Of a stretch of DNA of 33,653 nt, positions 14,531 to 22,678 are shown piece after piece. Positions within the stretch are counted from its first letter, which is position 1, and every line of letters begins with the position of its first letter. The DNA lies in contig MHVR01000009.1 of NCBI GenBank assembly GCA_001825315.1, positions 1 to 33,653 on the forward strand, given 5' to 3'. The DNA comes from Candidatus Zambryskibacteria bacterium RIFCSPHIGHO2_02_FULL_43_14 (GTDB taxonomy: Bacteria; Patescibacteriota; Minisyncoccia; Phycocordibacterales; Zambryskibacteraceae). The position numbers and the translations under genes are program-made. The notes beneath the pieces were generated by a model. That model worked only from the letters and a program-made list of their open reading frames with translations. It made no database searches and was not told the DNA's origin.

Positions 14531-15787
14531 ATGTCGGATTTGCGAAATTGGGTTTATACCAAGCTACGCCAAAGCGAGAGCTTTTTCAAGTCTGATATGA
14601 TCTACCTGACTAAGAGTGGCTTTTGGCTTTTTTTAAGTCAAGGTGTTGCAATGCTTTCCGGTTTTCTCCTTTCTATTACTTTCGCAAATTTTTTCCCGAA
14701 AGAATCGTTTGGTACCTACAAATTCGTTCTCTCGATGGTGGCAATCTTGGGAATATTTTCTTTCACTGGACTAAACACCTCGATTGTTCAATCGGTGGCA
14801 CGCGGTTTCGGAGGGTCTCTCCGACAGGGCTTTCGCATTAATTTAAAGTGGGGCATCGGTGTAGTCTTGATAGGGCTAGGTCTCTCTATTTATTATTATA
14901 TAAACGACAATGTACTCTTAGCTTTCTCATTTCTTCTGGCTGCCCTACTATCCCCCTTGACCACAAGTGCCAGTCTCTATGGCGCATATCTTATGGGTAA
15001 GAAGGACTTTAGAAGAAGCACAACCTATAGCATAATAAGAAATGCTGTCCCTGCACTAACTCTCATCATAGCTCTTCTACTGACTAAGAGTCTCGAAATC
15101 ATCATTGCTGTCTATTTCATCGTCGGAGCGCTTGTATCGTTATTTCTCTATCAGAGAACTACACATGCATACCGAAACGACAATAAGAAAGAAGATCCGG
15201 ATATTCTCTCCTATAGTGGACATCTAAGCGTCATGGATACCATCGGAAATATTGCTAACTTTCTTGATAAAATTCTTATCTTCCACTACCTCGGCGCAGC
15301 CCCTCTTGCCATTTACGCATTCGCTATCGCTCCCGTCGAACAACTCCAAGGAGGAAAGAAAATATTAAGCACTTTAATTCTGCCAAAAATAAGTGAGCGA
15401 CCTTTTGAAGAATTACAAAAGTCTGATCCGCGGAAGGCCTTATTACTCACTGCCTATGCTCTCGGACTTGCTTTCTTGTGGGTAATTCTTGCTCCATACT
15501 TTTATAAACTATTCTTTCCACAATATCTGGATTCGGTTTTCTACTCACAGATTTACTCCTTCACCCTACTGGCAATCTCCGGCACAATATTCAATGAAAC
15601 ATTGATAGCTCATAAGAAGCAGAAGGAATTGTATCTGCATCGTACTATTGTTCCTATAGTTCAAATAGCGCTTTACTTTGTACTTCTTCCATCTTTCGGA
15701 CTTATGGGTCTTGTCGTGACACATGTCATTATAAGATCTTTCGCTAGTCTCTTGAGTTATTATTTCGTTAAATATCCCTTAAGTTGA
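14531..15787 (+). CDS. Polysaccharide flippase (Wzx-like, MOP superfamily)
   Basis: I start this at ATG 14531, giving 418 residues. The track's start at 14324 adds 69 residues that run antisense through the start of the ligase gene. Twelve or so helices are visible, beginning SGFWLFLSQGVAMLSGFLLSITFA. The soluble-side pattern FGTYKFVLSMVAILGIFSFTGLN fits the polysaccharide-transport branch of the MOP family. It would move lipid-linked sugar units across the membrane for the adjacent Wzy-like protein. No Shine-Dalgarno is seen; the start is 22 nt from the divergent ligase start. Confidence 0.9.
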   Translation: MSDLRNWVYTKLRQSESFFKSDMIYLTKSGFWLFLSQGVAMLSGFLLSITFANFFPKESFGTYKFVLSMVAILGIFSFTGLNTSIVQSVARGFGGSLRQGFRINLKWGIGVVLIGLGLSIYYYINDNVLLAFSFLLAALLSPLTTSASLYGAYLMGKKDFRRSTTYSIIRNAVPALTLIIALLLTKSLEIIIAVYFIVGALVSLFLYQRTTHAYRNDNKKEDPDILSYSGHLSVMDTIGNIANFLDKILIFHYLGAAPLAIYAFAIAPVEQLQGGKKILSTLILPKISERPFEELQKSDPRKALLLTAYALGLAFLWVILAPYFYKLFFPQYLDSVFYSQIYSFTLLAISGTIFNETLIAHKKQKELYLHRTIVPIVQIALYFVLLPSFGLMGLVVTHVIIRSFASLLSYYFVKYPLS

Positions 15788-15797
15788 AATAAATAAT

Positions 15798-16448
15798 ATG
15801 TCATATATATATAAGACAGGAAGAATTGAACTGCGAGAACAGATAAAGAAGTATTCTTATTATATAAAGGGAGACGTGCTTGATGTGGGTGCGGGGAATT
15901 ATTCCCGTTACGTTGACTTATTTAATTATGATAAGTACGCTAGAATGAACGTTCGACCTGGGGGGAACACTGACGTCGTAGGACGCGTTGAAAATATCCC
16001 CTGCTCCAACAATTCTTTTGACTCAATAGTGTGCACGCAAGTATTGGGAGATGTCTACGAACTACATAAAGCATTCTCCGAACTTTATCGCGTCCTTAAG
16101 CCCGGCGGAATACTGCTTGTGACAGAGAGCCTCTTTGACCCGCTCCACGACGAGCCGCATGATTTTTGGCGTTTTACCGAACACAGTTTTAAACGTTTGG
16201 CCGAGGATGCCGGACTTAAAGTTCTTGTCATAGAAAAACGCGGTGGATACTTTAGCGTGCTAGCTCAACTCAAGGCAAGATACTGGATAGAGCGTCTTGG
16301 TGCAGGCAAGAAGTGGTTAGACAAACCTCTAAGTTTCACTCTCAAGATATGCGGTATTTGGGCGCGTTTTCTTGACCGCAAAGATAAAAGTCGAGCCAAT
16401 AAATTATTTACTCACGGCTATATTCTCATCGCGCGTAAACATGCTTAA
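15798..16448 (+). CDS. Class I SAM-dependent methyltransferase
   Basis: The 216-residue protein has the Rossmann motif I VLDVGAGNYSRYVD (about 36-49), motif II region NTDVVGRVENIPCSNNSFDSIVC and motif post II LYRVLKPGGILLVTES. It belongs to the Methyltransf_11-type group, with FWRFTEHSFKRLAEDAGLKV following. It lies 10 nt behind the flippase and overlaps the deacetylase gene by 8 nt (ATGCTTAA), so the three are one operon. The acceptor is probably a glycan or lipid-linked sugar, inferred from location only. Confidence 0.85.
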   Translation: MSYIYKTGRIELREQIKKYSYYIKGDVLDVGAGNYSRYVDLFNYDKYARMNVRPGGNTDVVGRVENIPCSNNSFDSIVCTQVLGDVYELHKAFSELYRVLKPGGILLVTESLFDPLHDEPHDFWRFTEHSFKRLAEDAGLKVLVIEKRGGYFSVLAQLKARYWIERLGAGKKWLDKPLSFTLKICGIWARFLDRKDKSRANKLFTHGYILIARKHA

Positions 16449-17139
16449 AGTAACCACCAGTTGGGATGACGGTGATATTTTGGATAAACGACTATCTGAT
16501 TTGTTGTCACGTTACGATGTTAAAGGAACATTCTATATCTCAAAAAACTATCGTCCAAAGCGATTACCTGACTCGGAGATCAAAGAAATTTCTAAGTGGC
16601 ATGAGATTGGTGCCCATACTCTCACTCATCCTGATCTTCGCATAGCAGGGACGGAGGAAATTCTTGGCAGTAAAGAGTGGCTCCAAAATTTACTGAATTC
16701 AGAAATCAAAATGTTTTGCTACCCCAAAGGAGTTTTCGATGATAAGGTTATTCAGACAGTGAAAGACGCAGGATTTCTAGGAGCACGTACTACCATATTA
16801 GGAGCTCTCACTTTTTCTGACTCATTTCTTATACCCACCACAATTCAAGTGTACCCGTTTCCATTTCGACCTAATTTAAGAAAATTTCTTCAACCCTACC
16901 AACAAAGAGCCCCCGCTCTAAAAAAACTTGATGTACCCATACTATCGATGTATTCATGGTTAAGCATGGCAAAAGCCACCTTTGATGTTGCCTTGCAAAA
17001 TGGTGAGGTATTTCACTTATGGGGACACTCTTGGGAAATTGAAAAATACGACATGTGGGAAGAGCTGGAAAAATTTCTTCAGTATATTAGAAATCGGAAA
17101 GATTGTACTTATCTGACAAATAGCGAACTATTGAAATAA
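16441..17139 (+). CDS. Polysaccharide deacetylase (NodB/CE4 family)
   Basis: I start at ATG 16441 (MLKVTTSWDDGD, 232 residues), because the track's longer form lies inside the methyltransferase. The NodB motifs are SWDDGD (metal Asp pair), EIGAHTLTHPDL (His pair of motif 2), FCYPKG (motif 3) and a late FHLWGHSWE with the catalytic-type His. Members remove N- or O-acetyl groups from glycans with a bound divalent metal. No signal peptide is visible, so it may act on cytoplasmic lipid-linked sugar. It ends in a 12-nt convergent overlap with the next minus-strand gene. Confidence 0.87.
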   Translation: MLKVTTSWDDGDILDKRLSDLLSRYDVKGTFYISKNYRPKRLPDSEIKEISKWHEIGAHTLTHPDLRIAGTEEILGSKEWLQNLLNSEIKMFCYPKGVFDDKVIQTVKDAGFLGARTTILGALTFSDSFLIPTTIQVYPFPFRPNLRKFLQPYQQRAPALKKLDVPILSMYSWLSMAKATFDVALQNGEVFHLWGHSWEIEKYDMWEELEKFLQYIRNRKDCTYLTNSELLK

Positions 17140-18120
17140 TATATTCCATATTCTACTAAATAAGCTCACCTTTTTAGGAACAAAAGCTTTCCCCATTTCT
17201 CTAATCTTAGTCAGCTCTTCTTTTATATTTCCTATATCTAGTCGTCTTTGAGTAATCAGTTGGTGAATATCTTTTTGTTTCCAGGAAGGTTTGGAGGAAA
17301 CTACATCCCAGTTCTCATCATATGGGTACTCTGACAATTTAATAGGATAACCTACAGAACTTTTGTAATATCGATTTATATTGAAGAAAAAACCATCAAC
17401 CATGATGTATTTATGTATAAAATTAAAATATTTCTTGATTACCTCAAAGTTCATCTCCATCATGGATCGAGTGTTGATAAATAGATCTATCTTCAAATCT
17501 TCCACTATCTTATACCAAGGTGGGACGATAATAAAATCATATGCTTCAATATCATCCCTGCTTACAAATTTGCCATTAATTTGATCACAGAGTAAAAATT
17601 TGAGATCTGGGAAATGCTTACTCAAATAATAGCTAGACAACAAGTTGGCTTCAGGAAGGTCGATGAGAATATATTTGCAATTATGTTTTGCACGAATCTT
17701 CTGGGCCAAAGAACCATAACCACCCCCAATCTCACAAATGTAATTTACTTTAGTCTTCGAGAAGACCAAAATTTCCAATTCATGCAACCATTTGATATGA
17801 AAATTCTGTCCACCATCTATAAATAAATTACCAACTTTAAAGAAAGTTTGGGAATTGCCAATATTTTTATCTGTCAGATTCGAGAGAACGTATTCTTCTC
17901 CCAATTCATTTACCAAGTCCTGAAAAATTTCCTTTTGCTCCTTGTCGGAATACTGGTCATCTAAACCTAGAGATAATTTGTTATTTCTGAAATTCTCGAG
18001 ATTCTCCGGACTATATAGATGCTTTCTCTGATCAAACTTCTTCCAGTGTTTGCTTTTCTGGATACTGTCATATTCCCCCATCGACTTTTTAAATGCCTTG
18101 AAGATATCCATAAGTCTCAT
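17128..18120 (-). CDS. Putative sugar O-methyltransferase
   Basis: The 330-residue protein has the SAM-binding motif NYICEIGGGYGSLAQKI (about 130-146), followed by YILIDLPEANLLSSYYL, the pattern of the family annotated as putative sugar O-methyltransferase. Late residues GYPIKLSEYPYDENWDVV also fit. It likely methylates a sugar of the surface glycan. ATG at 18120 is only 8 nt from the divergent kdsB-like start, so their promoters must overlap each other's coding region or 5' leader. It is AT-richer than the genes to its right. Confidence 0.75.
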   Translation of the reverse strand: MRLMDIFKAFKKSMGEYDSIQKSKHWKKFDQRKHLYSPENLENFRNNKLSLGLDDQYSDKEQKEIFQDLVNELGEEYVLSNLTDKNIGNSQTFFKVGNLFIDGGQNFHIKWLHELEILVFSKTKVNYICEIGGGYGSLAQKIRAKHNCKYILIDLPEANLLSSYYLSKHFPDLKFLLCDQINGKFVSRDDIEAYDFIIVPPWYKIVEDLKIDLFINTRSMMEMNFEVIKKYFNFIHKYIMVDGFFFNINRYYKSSVGYPIKLSEYPYDENWDVVSSKPSWKQKDIHQLITQRRLDIGNIKEELTKIREMGKAFVPKKVSLFSRIWNILFQ

Positions 18121-18128
18121 TATACTAG

Positions 18129-18905
18129 ATGTCTGTGACCATACCCGAAAATCGGCCCAAAATACTAGGCGTCATCCCGGCCCGTTCAGGCTCTACTAGG
18201 ATTAAGCACAAAATGCTCGAGAGTATATTGCCGAACAAAACTCTTGTTCAGCTTACATTTGAACGCAGTAAGAAAGCAAAAATATTGGACGAACTCATCG
18301 TGACCACTGATTCTGATGAGATAGAAAAAAATGTTAGAGATGTTGGCGGTCGAGTGATTCGCTGGCCTCTGCCTCTAGCTTCTAAAAATGGGACCGAGGG
18401 CGTGGCTTTAGCACTAGAGCAGTTTAAAGACTTTACTCCAGATATCGTTGTTAATATCTGGGGAGATGAGCCACTCTATCCCCCCGAAGCTATAGACGAA
18501 TGCGTCAATCTTCTTATAAAAGATCCGGAACTTCAAGTCAGTAGTGTGGCTGATCGTATCACTGATGAAGTAATGGTCGTTGAACCAAGTATCGTCAAAG
18601 TTCTGACAGATCTCAACAACAACGTCCTATCATTCTCCAGAGCCACTGTACCATTCCCCTACAATCCTAAATCTTCTTACGATCATTACCACATCATCGG
18701 TGTTATGGCTATGCGACTTGAATTCCTTCATAAATTTCTCAAACTCCCTCAAACCCCGCTTGAACTACGCGAAGGGATAGAACAATTCCGCATCCTCGAG
18801 CACGGATTCCGCATGGGTATTGTTAAGGGTAATTATCGCAACTTAGGAGTTAACACTCCAGAGGAACTAGAAAAAGTGCGCGCTATAGTAGCTGGCCGAA
18901 CTTAA
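18129..18905 (+). CDS. kdsB: CMP-ulosonate synthetase (KdsB-like cytidylyltransferase)
   Basis: KdsB activates Kdo with CTP to CMP-Kdo. The 258 residues show the nucleotide-binding loop VIPARSGSTRIKHKML (about 15-30), VTTDSDEI, NIWGDEPLYPPEAI for the Mg/CMP site, VLSFSRATVPFPYNP and the C-terminal LGVNTPEELEKV. The canonical STRLPGKPL is altered to STRIKHKML, so the ulosonate could differ from Kdo. ATG at 18129 gives the only good start; no Shine-Dalgarno is seen. A partial copy of the 'LTDLNNNVLS' region lies 4 kb away before the kdsC-like gene. Confidence 0.83.
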   Translation: MSVTIPENRPKILGVIPARSGSTRIKHKMLESILPNKTLVQLTFERSKKAKILDELIVTTDSDEIEKNVRDVGGRVIRWPLPLASKNGTEGVALALEQFKDFTPDIVVNIWGDEPLYPPEAIDECVNLLIKDPELQVSSVADRITDEVMVVEPSIVKVLTDLNNNVLSFSRATVPFPYNPKSSYDHYHIIGVMAMRLEFLHKFLKLPQTPLELREGIEQFRILEHGFRMGIVKGNYRNLGVNTPEELEKVRAIVAGRT

Positions 18906-18919
18906 AGAAAGCCGAATAC

Positions 18920-18947
18920 TTGACTTATTTTATATATGTGATAGGAT
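18920..18947 (+). promoter_or_regulatory. Candidate sigma-70 promoter before the GC-rich glycosyltransferase-like gene
   Basis: TTGACT (18920-18925) and TAGGAT (18942-18947) are 16 nt apart, 39 nt before the ATG at 18987. A GGGAGG Shine-Dalgarno precedes the start, unusual for this window. Confidence 0.4.
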
Positions 18948-18986
18948 TAGGTTGAAATTGAACTTATGGTCTGAAGGGAGGCCCAG

Positions 18987-19991
18987 ATGCGAGGTATTGT
19001 GCTTGTTGCTGCGGATTTCGCCCCCAGCACAGCACTGGGGATGGTGGCTGAAGAATTGCGGAGTAGAGGCGAATCCGCCACCTTCATCTCCGGAAAAGGA
19101 GAGATCGTCTTGCCGGAAGACACGACTGTCGTCATAGCCGGCATGGCCCACAGTCCAGAGATGGCTCAAGGAGAGCTTGGGGCTCTGCGACAAGCCGTCC
19201 GCAAGGGAATACCTATTGGACTCTACGCGGACACATTCGACTGCGCAGGCAGAGAGTGGTTCGCGGAAGCGAGGAAGAACACCCAGTTTCTCATCGTCCC
19301 AACTGAAAAGGAGAAGACGAAAGCACTGGAACTCTTCCCTCGTGCTAACATCGTGGCGACTGGGAACCCGCTCTGGGAAGCAAGTGTTTTCCCAGAGTCC
19401 ACCCGAGCAGAGGTACGCAAGAGAATTAGTATGACCGAGGATCAGATTGTCATCTTCTGCCCTCTCCGCAAGGAGAGCCACATCAATCGCGAACATCTCT
19501 GGTTGGTCAGACAGGCTCTCGAGAGGATCGACAACGAAAAGATCCTCGTGGTGGTAACGGGACATCCGGGCGACGAGACCTACAAGGAGAACCCGGACGC
19601 CTATCGCCCACTTTTCCCAGCCAACGCAATTCAGCTTGTCGGCACGACGCTGGTCAAGGAGTTGCTACCCGGGACGGATGTCGTGATCGGCGCCGGCTCT
19701 GGTGCCGGCATCGATGCCATCTACCAGCGAGTGCCTGTCATCGACGTGATGACAGAGTTGGTGCTCAACGAGGTTGAGCGTCTGCATCGCCGGCGTGTCT
19801 GGCAACCAGTCGAGGATGGATCCTCGATCGGCATCAAAAACGTCGAGGAACTCGTTTCAGCTCTTGAGCAAGTAACCTCCGGCGCTGGGAAGGACAGGCT
19901 ACTCGCGGCGCAAGAGAAAGCGTATCCGCGACCGACTCACCCCAAGCAAGCAGTGCACGCAATGGTGGCTGAAATCCAGGAATGGATCTAG
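18987..19991 (+). CDS. GT-B-like glycosyltransferase/epimerase-fold protein, GC-rich, probably transferred
   Basis: The 334-residue protein has two Rossmann-like halves. The N-terminal half runs MRGIVLVAADFAPSTALGMVAEEL to about 150. The C-terminal half has VTGHPGDETY and LPGTDVVIGAGSGAGIDAIYQRVPVIDV, like the UDP-binding lobe of MurG, 2-epimerase or CDP-glycerol transferase-type GT-B proteins. I cannot name a substrate; an ulosonate transferase or surface-sugar transferase is possible. By eye the coding sequence is about 60% GC in sampled lines against about 43% in kdsB. A strong GGGAGG precedes ATG and a GC-rich terminator follows, both unlike most neighbours. This suggests horizontal acquisition. 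Confidence 0.65.
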   Translation: MRGIVLVAADFAPSTALGMVAEELRSRGESATFISGKGEIVLPEDTTVVIAGMAHSPEMAQGELGALRQAVRKGIPIGLYADTFDCAGREWFAEARKNTQFLIVPTEKEKTKALELFPRANIVATGNPLWEASVFPESTRAEVRKRISMTEDQIVIFCPLRKESHINREHLWLVRQALERIDNEKILVVVTGHPGDETYKENPDAYRPLFPANAIQLVGTTLVKELLPGTDVVIGAGSGAGIDAIYQRVPVIDVMTELVLNEVERLHRRRVWQPVEDGSSIGIKNVEELVSALEQVTSGAGKDRLLAAQEKAYPRPTHPKQAVHAMVAEIQEWI

Positions 19992-20001
19992 GCCGCCCGA
20001 G

Positions 20002-20038
20002 GGCGCCCCGACCTAACAAGGTCGTGGGCGCCTTCTTT
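20002..20038 (+). terminator. Rho-independent terminator after the GC-rich gene
   Basis: GGCGCCCCGACCT pairs with AGGTCGTGGGCGCC (one bulge) over an AACA loop, followed by TTCTTT. It starts 10 nt after the stop and runs up to the convergent end of the DAHP synthase-like gene. Confidence 0.85.
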
Positions 20039-20876
20039 AATTAAATTTTTTGCCAATTACCTCGGCAATCCCCTTCAACTTAACTATTAAAATTTCTAAA
20101 TCTTCCGGCGAGAGTGCTTGGGAACCATCACAGAGAGCCTGCGCTGGATTGTCATGCACCTCCACGATAATTCCGTCCGCGCCCACAGCACAAGCGGCAA
20201 GCGCCAGCGCCGGTACAATATCACTCTGTCCCGTCGCGTGACTAGGATCAACGATGACCGGCAAATGTGTTAATTTTTTGAGTATCGGTACCGCAGAAAT
20301 ATCAAGTGTGGCTCGAGTAGTGTCTTCAAATGTCCTGATACCTCGCTCACAAAGAATAACGTCTTTATTTCCGCCCTTAAGAATATATTCGGCAGCCCCC
20401 AATAATTCATCGATCTTTGCCCCCACACCTCGTTTTAAAAGCACTGGCTTTCTTATAAGACCAAGTTCCTTGAGTAGGGTAAAATTCTGCATATTCCGCG
20501 CGCCAACCTGAAGAATATCTACGTGCTCTAGCATTTGCGGAATATACCTTACATCCATAATCTCCGAAACTACTGGCATATTTAGTTCTTCTGAAATCTC
20601 TTTCAGATACTTTAATCCTTCTTCTTCTAACCCTTGAAAACTATAAGGCGAAGTTCTGGGCTTATAAGCTCCCCCGCGCAATATTTTTGCTCCTGCCTTA
20701 TGTACTGCTTCTGCAATACTCTTCAGTTGATTTCTGCTCTCGACAGCGCATGGGCCAGCCATGATAGTGAAATTATCACCACCTATTGTCACACCACTTA
20801 CTTTTATCCGAGTAGCTTGGGTCATAGAAGTATGCGCCACAAGTGGATATGGGGTGGTCTTTGTTTCTTTATTCAT
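20037..20876 (-). CDS. 3-deoxy-7-phosphoheptulonate (DAHP) synthase, type I-beta-like
   Basis: The enzyme condenses PEP with erythrose 4-phosphate to DAHP in the usual role. The 279 residues show MAGPCAVES (about 39-47), RGGAYKPRTSPYSFQG (about 68-83), LQVGARNMQNF, KPVLLKRG, LCERGIRTFE and VIVDPSHATGQ. The GGA(Y/F)KPRTSPYSFQG motif is the DAHP synthase type; KdsA would have a different loop (KASFDKANR-like). No other shikimate gene is in the window; instead KdsB- and KdsC-like genes are close by. So it may feed a surface ulosonate. It is downstream of the 20889-22568 gene by 12 nt and probably co-transcribed. Confidence 0.85.
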   Translation of the reverse strand: MNKETKTTPYPLVAHTSMTQATRIKVSGVTIGGDNFTIMAGPCAVESRNQLKSIAEAVHKAGAKILRGGAYKPRTSPYSFQGLEEEGLKYLKEISEELNMPVVSEIMDVRYIPQMLEHVDILQVGARNMQNFTLLKELGLIRKPVLLKRGVGAKIDELLGAAEYILKGGNKDVILCERGIRTFEDTTRATLDISAVPILKKLTHLPVIVDPSHATGQSDIVPALALAACAVGADGIIVEVHDNPAQALCDGSQALSPEDLEILIVKLKGIAEVIGKKFN

Positions 20877-20888
20877 GTAATAGAGACA

Positions 20889-22568
20889 TCATAACAACAA
20901 TTCTTCTAACTTATCAACAACCCATTTACTGCCGTTTTTGTACGGGTCGCCGAAATATCGTTCTTGTAAATCCTTAAGAGTATCTACTGATACGGTTCTC
21001 ACACTTTTTATCTTCTGTATAAATTCATCGGGATTCTCGGCGAAGAAAGAGTGCTCCTTATCGTAATCCTTAAGATCGAAATAGTCCCCCCACTTAACAG
21101 TATTAAAGAAAATGGGAACCTTGAGTTTAAAGAGACCCTCGAGAACAACAGTACTGTGAGCGCCGACAACTACATCATTTACCCCAATCGCCTCCTGTAA
21201 TCCACTTTCTACAATTTTTATATCATCCCGTTTCAGGAAGTCGGGTCTATGTTCCAAGAGCCAATCTTTGAATCCATCTCGATACTGACGAAATGTAATA
21301 GAGAGTTTGATATCAGATCGATCAAGTAATGTTTCAAGATAAGGCATCACCTCTCTCGGTAAGGCCGGCTGTTCCGAGACAAAAAGTACTTTAATAGGTT
21401 CTTGGTCATTGATCGTTGGTCGTTGGTCATTGGCAAGTTTTTCCAGCGGTCGCATAGGGCCGGAAACATAGAGCTGTTCTGGACGATAGGCTTTGCCATT
21501 TTTTATGTAATATTCTTTCCACCATTCGCTCCAAACACCATACTTATCAAGCGTTAATGATTTTTCACCGTCAAAACCGGGTAAGAAATCGTAGACATTG
21601 TAATATCGAGAGGCGACCCCGTGGAGAATACCAACTGTCGGTATATTGTTCAGTTTACAACCAAGAACCGCGTGGAAATTACGGTCTAGAGCCGCCGTAA
21701 ATAATCCTGCTCTGACACCGATAGTATGTAAAATCCATTTCATAATCCGTATTGCCCATATATCATCATAAACAGTCTTTAGGTAATGGGTTGCGACAAG
21801 AAATTGAAACTTGCCCTCTGGATCTTGTCGAGAAGCAGAAAAACGAGGTTTGTCCGAAAAGACAGCAAGAAACTTCCCTAAAAAAGCCACAGCTTCAGAG
21901 TAGATTACTGGACGCTTTCGGATAAATACATGTTGCAATACTTTTTTCCAAGACTCCAAACTCCTGATAAATTCAACAAAAGGAATTTTTCTTTGTCGCA
22001 ATTCTTGGTAGACAAACTTCATCCTAGCATCATAGTCCTGTGACTTTTCGAACTTATCGCCAATAAATACCATCATTCGTCGCTTGCGTACCATTAAAAT
22101 AGGTATACAAAGAATGGTAATAAAAATTTGAAGAAGAATACCAAAAGGAAGCGACGCCGAAGTTTTAAATACCGGCTCACGAAGTATATTTATCGTAGAG
22201 CCATACGCTTCAAGATAATAAGAAAAAAGACTTTTAAACGGAGGCTTGTAGAAAGTCACACTATGAAAATTCTTTAGATATGTAAGTAATTTCTTGTATT
22301 GTGCATAAGGCAAACCAAAGTAGGTGAAGAGACTACTGTAGTATAGCCACCATAACTCGAAACCTTCATAGGTAAATGATTTTACCAGACGCGTGCCATC
22401 TTGGAGTCTGGTATGAGAAAGTTTTTCTGTGAAAGCACTGGCTTCATAAATGCTTCCCAATTCTATAAATTTCTGAAGCTCGGCACCAGAAAGGACAGTG
22501 CCATATTGACTTAAGTCCTCTTTCGGCAGTTCGTCGCCAAAAACTACTAGAATTGATCTTTTCCCCAT
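20889..22568 (-). CDS. Putative GT-B surface-glycan transferase with one membrane segment
   Basis: This 559-residue protein is not clearly recognised. The N-terminal 140 residues are of unknown type. A hydrophobic stretch (residues about 143-160, FGILLQIFITILCIPILM) may touch the membrane. The C-terminal half has a GT-B-like layout: IPTVGILHGVASRYYNVYDF, YGVWSEWWKEYYIKNG, LYVSGPMRP and DVVVGAHSTVVLEGLFKLKVPIFF. The 'HG' and 'S-T-V-L-E' patterns recall CDP-glycerol- or CMP-ulosonate-dependent transferases. Its place between the ulosonate genes makes an ulosonate transferase possible. A heptanucleotide repeat encodes NDQRPTINDQE between the two lobes. The start (ATG 22568) faces the kdsC-like gene. 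Confidence 0.55.
   Translation of the reverse strand: MGKRSILVVFGDELPKEDLSQYGTVLSGAELQKFIELGSIYEASAFTEKLSHTRLQDGTRLVKSFTYEGFELWWLYYSSLFTYFGLPYAQYKKLLTYLKNFHSVTFYKPPFKSLFSYYLEAYGSTINILREPVFKTSASLPFGILLQIFITILCIPILMVRKRRMMVFIGDKFEKSQDYDARMKFVYQELRQRKIPFVEFIRSLESWKKVLQHVFIRKRPVIYSEAVAFLGKFLAVFSDKPRFSASRQDPEGKFQFLVATHYLKTVYDDIWAIRIMKWILHTIGVRAGLFTAALDRNFHAVLGCKLNNIPTVGILHGVASRYYNVYDFLPGFDGEKSLTLDKYGVWSEWWKEYYIKNGKAYRPEQLYVSGPMRPLEKLANDQRPTINDQEPIKVLFVSEQPALPREVMPYLETLLDRSDIKLSITFRQYRDGFKDWLLEHRPDFLKRDDIKIVESGLQEAIGVNDVVVGAHSTVVLEGLFKLKVPIFFNTVKWGDYFDLKDYDKEHSFFAENPDEFIQKIKSVRTVSVDTLKDLQERYFGDPYKNGSKWVVDKLEELLL
21402..21436. repeat. Heptanucleotide tandem repeat (5 x 7 nt) inside a gene
   Basis: Five units read TTGGTCA, TTGATCG, TTGGTCG, TTGGTCA, TTGGCAA. 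On the minus strand they encode NDQRPTINDQ, a polar linker between the two GT-B lobes. Short heptamer repeats of this type are known as STRRs in other bacteria; here they sit in coding sequence. Confidence 0.7.
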
Positions 22569-22600
22569 TTTGATTGGATCATATTATCACAGACATAAAA

Positions 22601-22672
22601 ATTTGACAGATCTCAATAATAATGTACTATCATCTCCCAGAACATAACACCTTTCCCTGGCCCAAGAAGGAG
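22601..22672 (+). pseudogene. Relic of a second kdsB gene just before the kdsC-like gene
   Basis: The sequence from 22603 reads TTGACAGATCTCAATAATAA and onward, matching kdsB 18604-18645 (about 31 of 39 positions). The reading LTDLNNNVLS is the same as in kdsB; several differences are third-base changes. A stop (TAA) then appears, and a shifted frame resembles TPFPGPRR, like kdsB VPFPYNPK. So a diverged kdsB paralogue was here and only this fragment remains. Confidence 0.72.
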
Positions 22673-22673
22673 G
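22667..22673 (+). promoter_or_regulatory. Strong Shine-Dalgarno that fixes the kdsC-like start at GTG 22679
   Basis: AAGGAGG lies 5 nt before GTG 22679. The track starts at ATG 22622, which would put the kdsB relic into the protein. The GTG start is favoured. Confidence 0.75.
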
Positions 22674-22678
22674 CTTTT

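Noticed and set aside
16372-16440. Track extension of the deacetylase
   Set aside because: It lies in the methyltransferase gene; ATG 16441 with an 8-nt overlap is the natural start.
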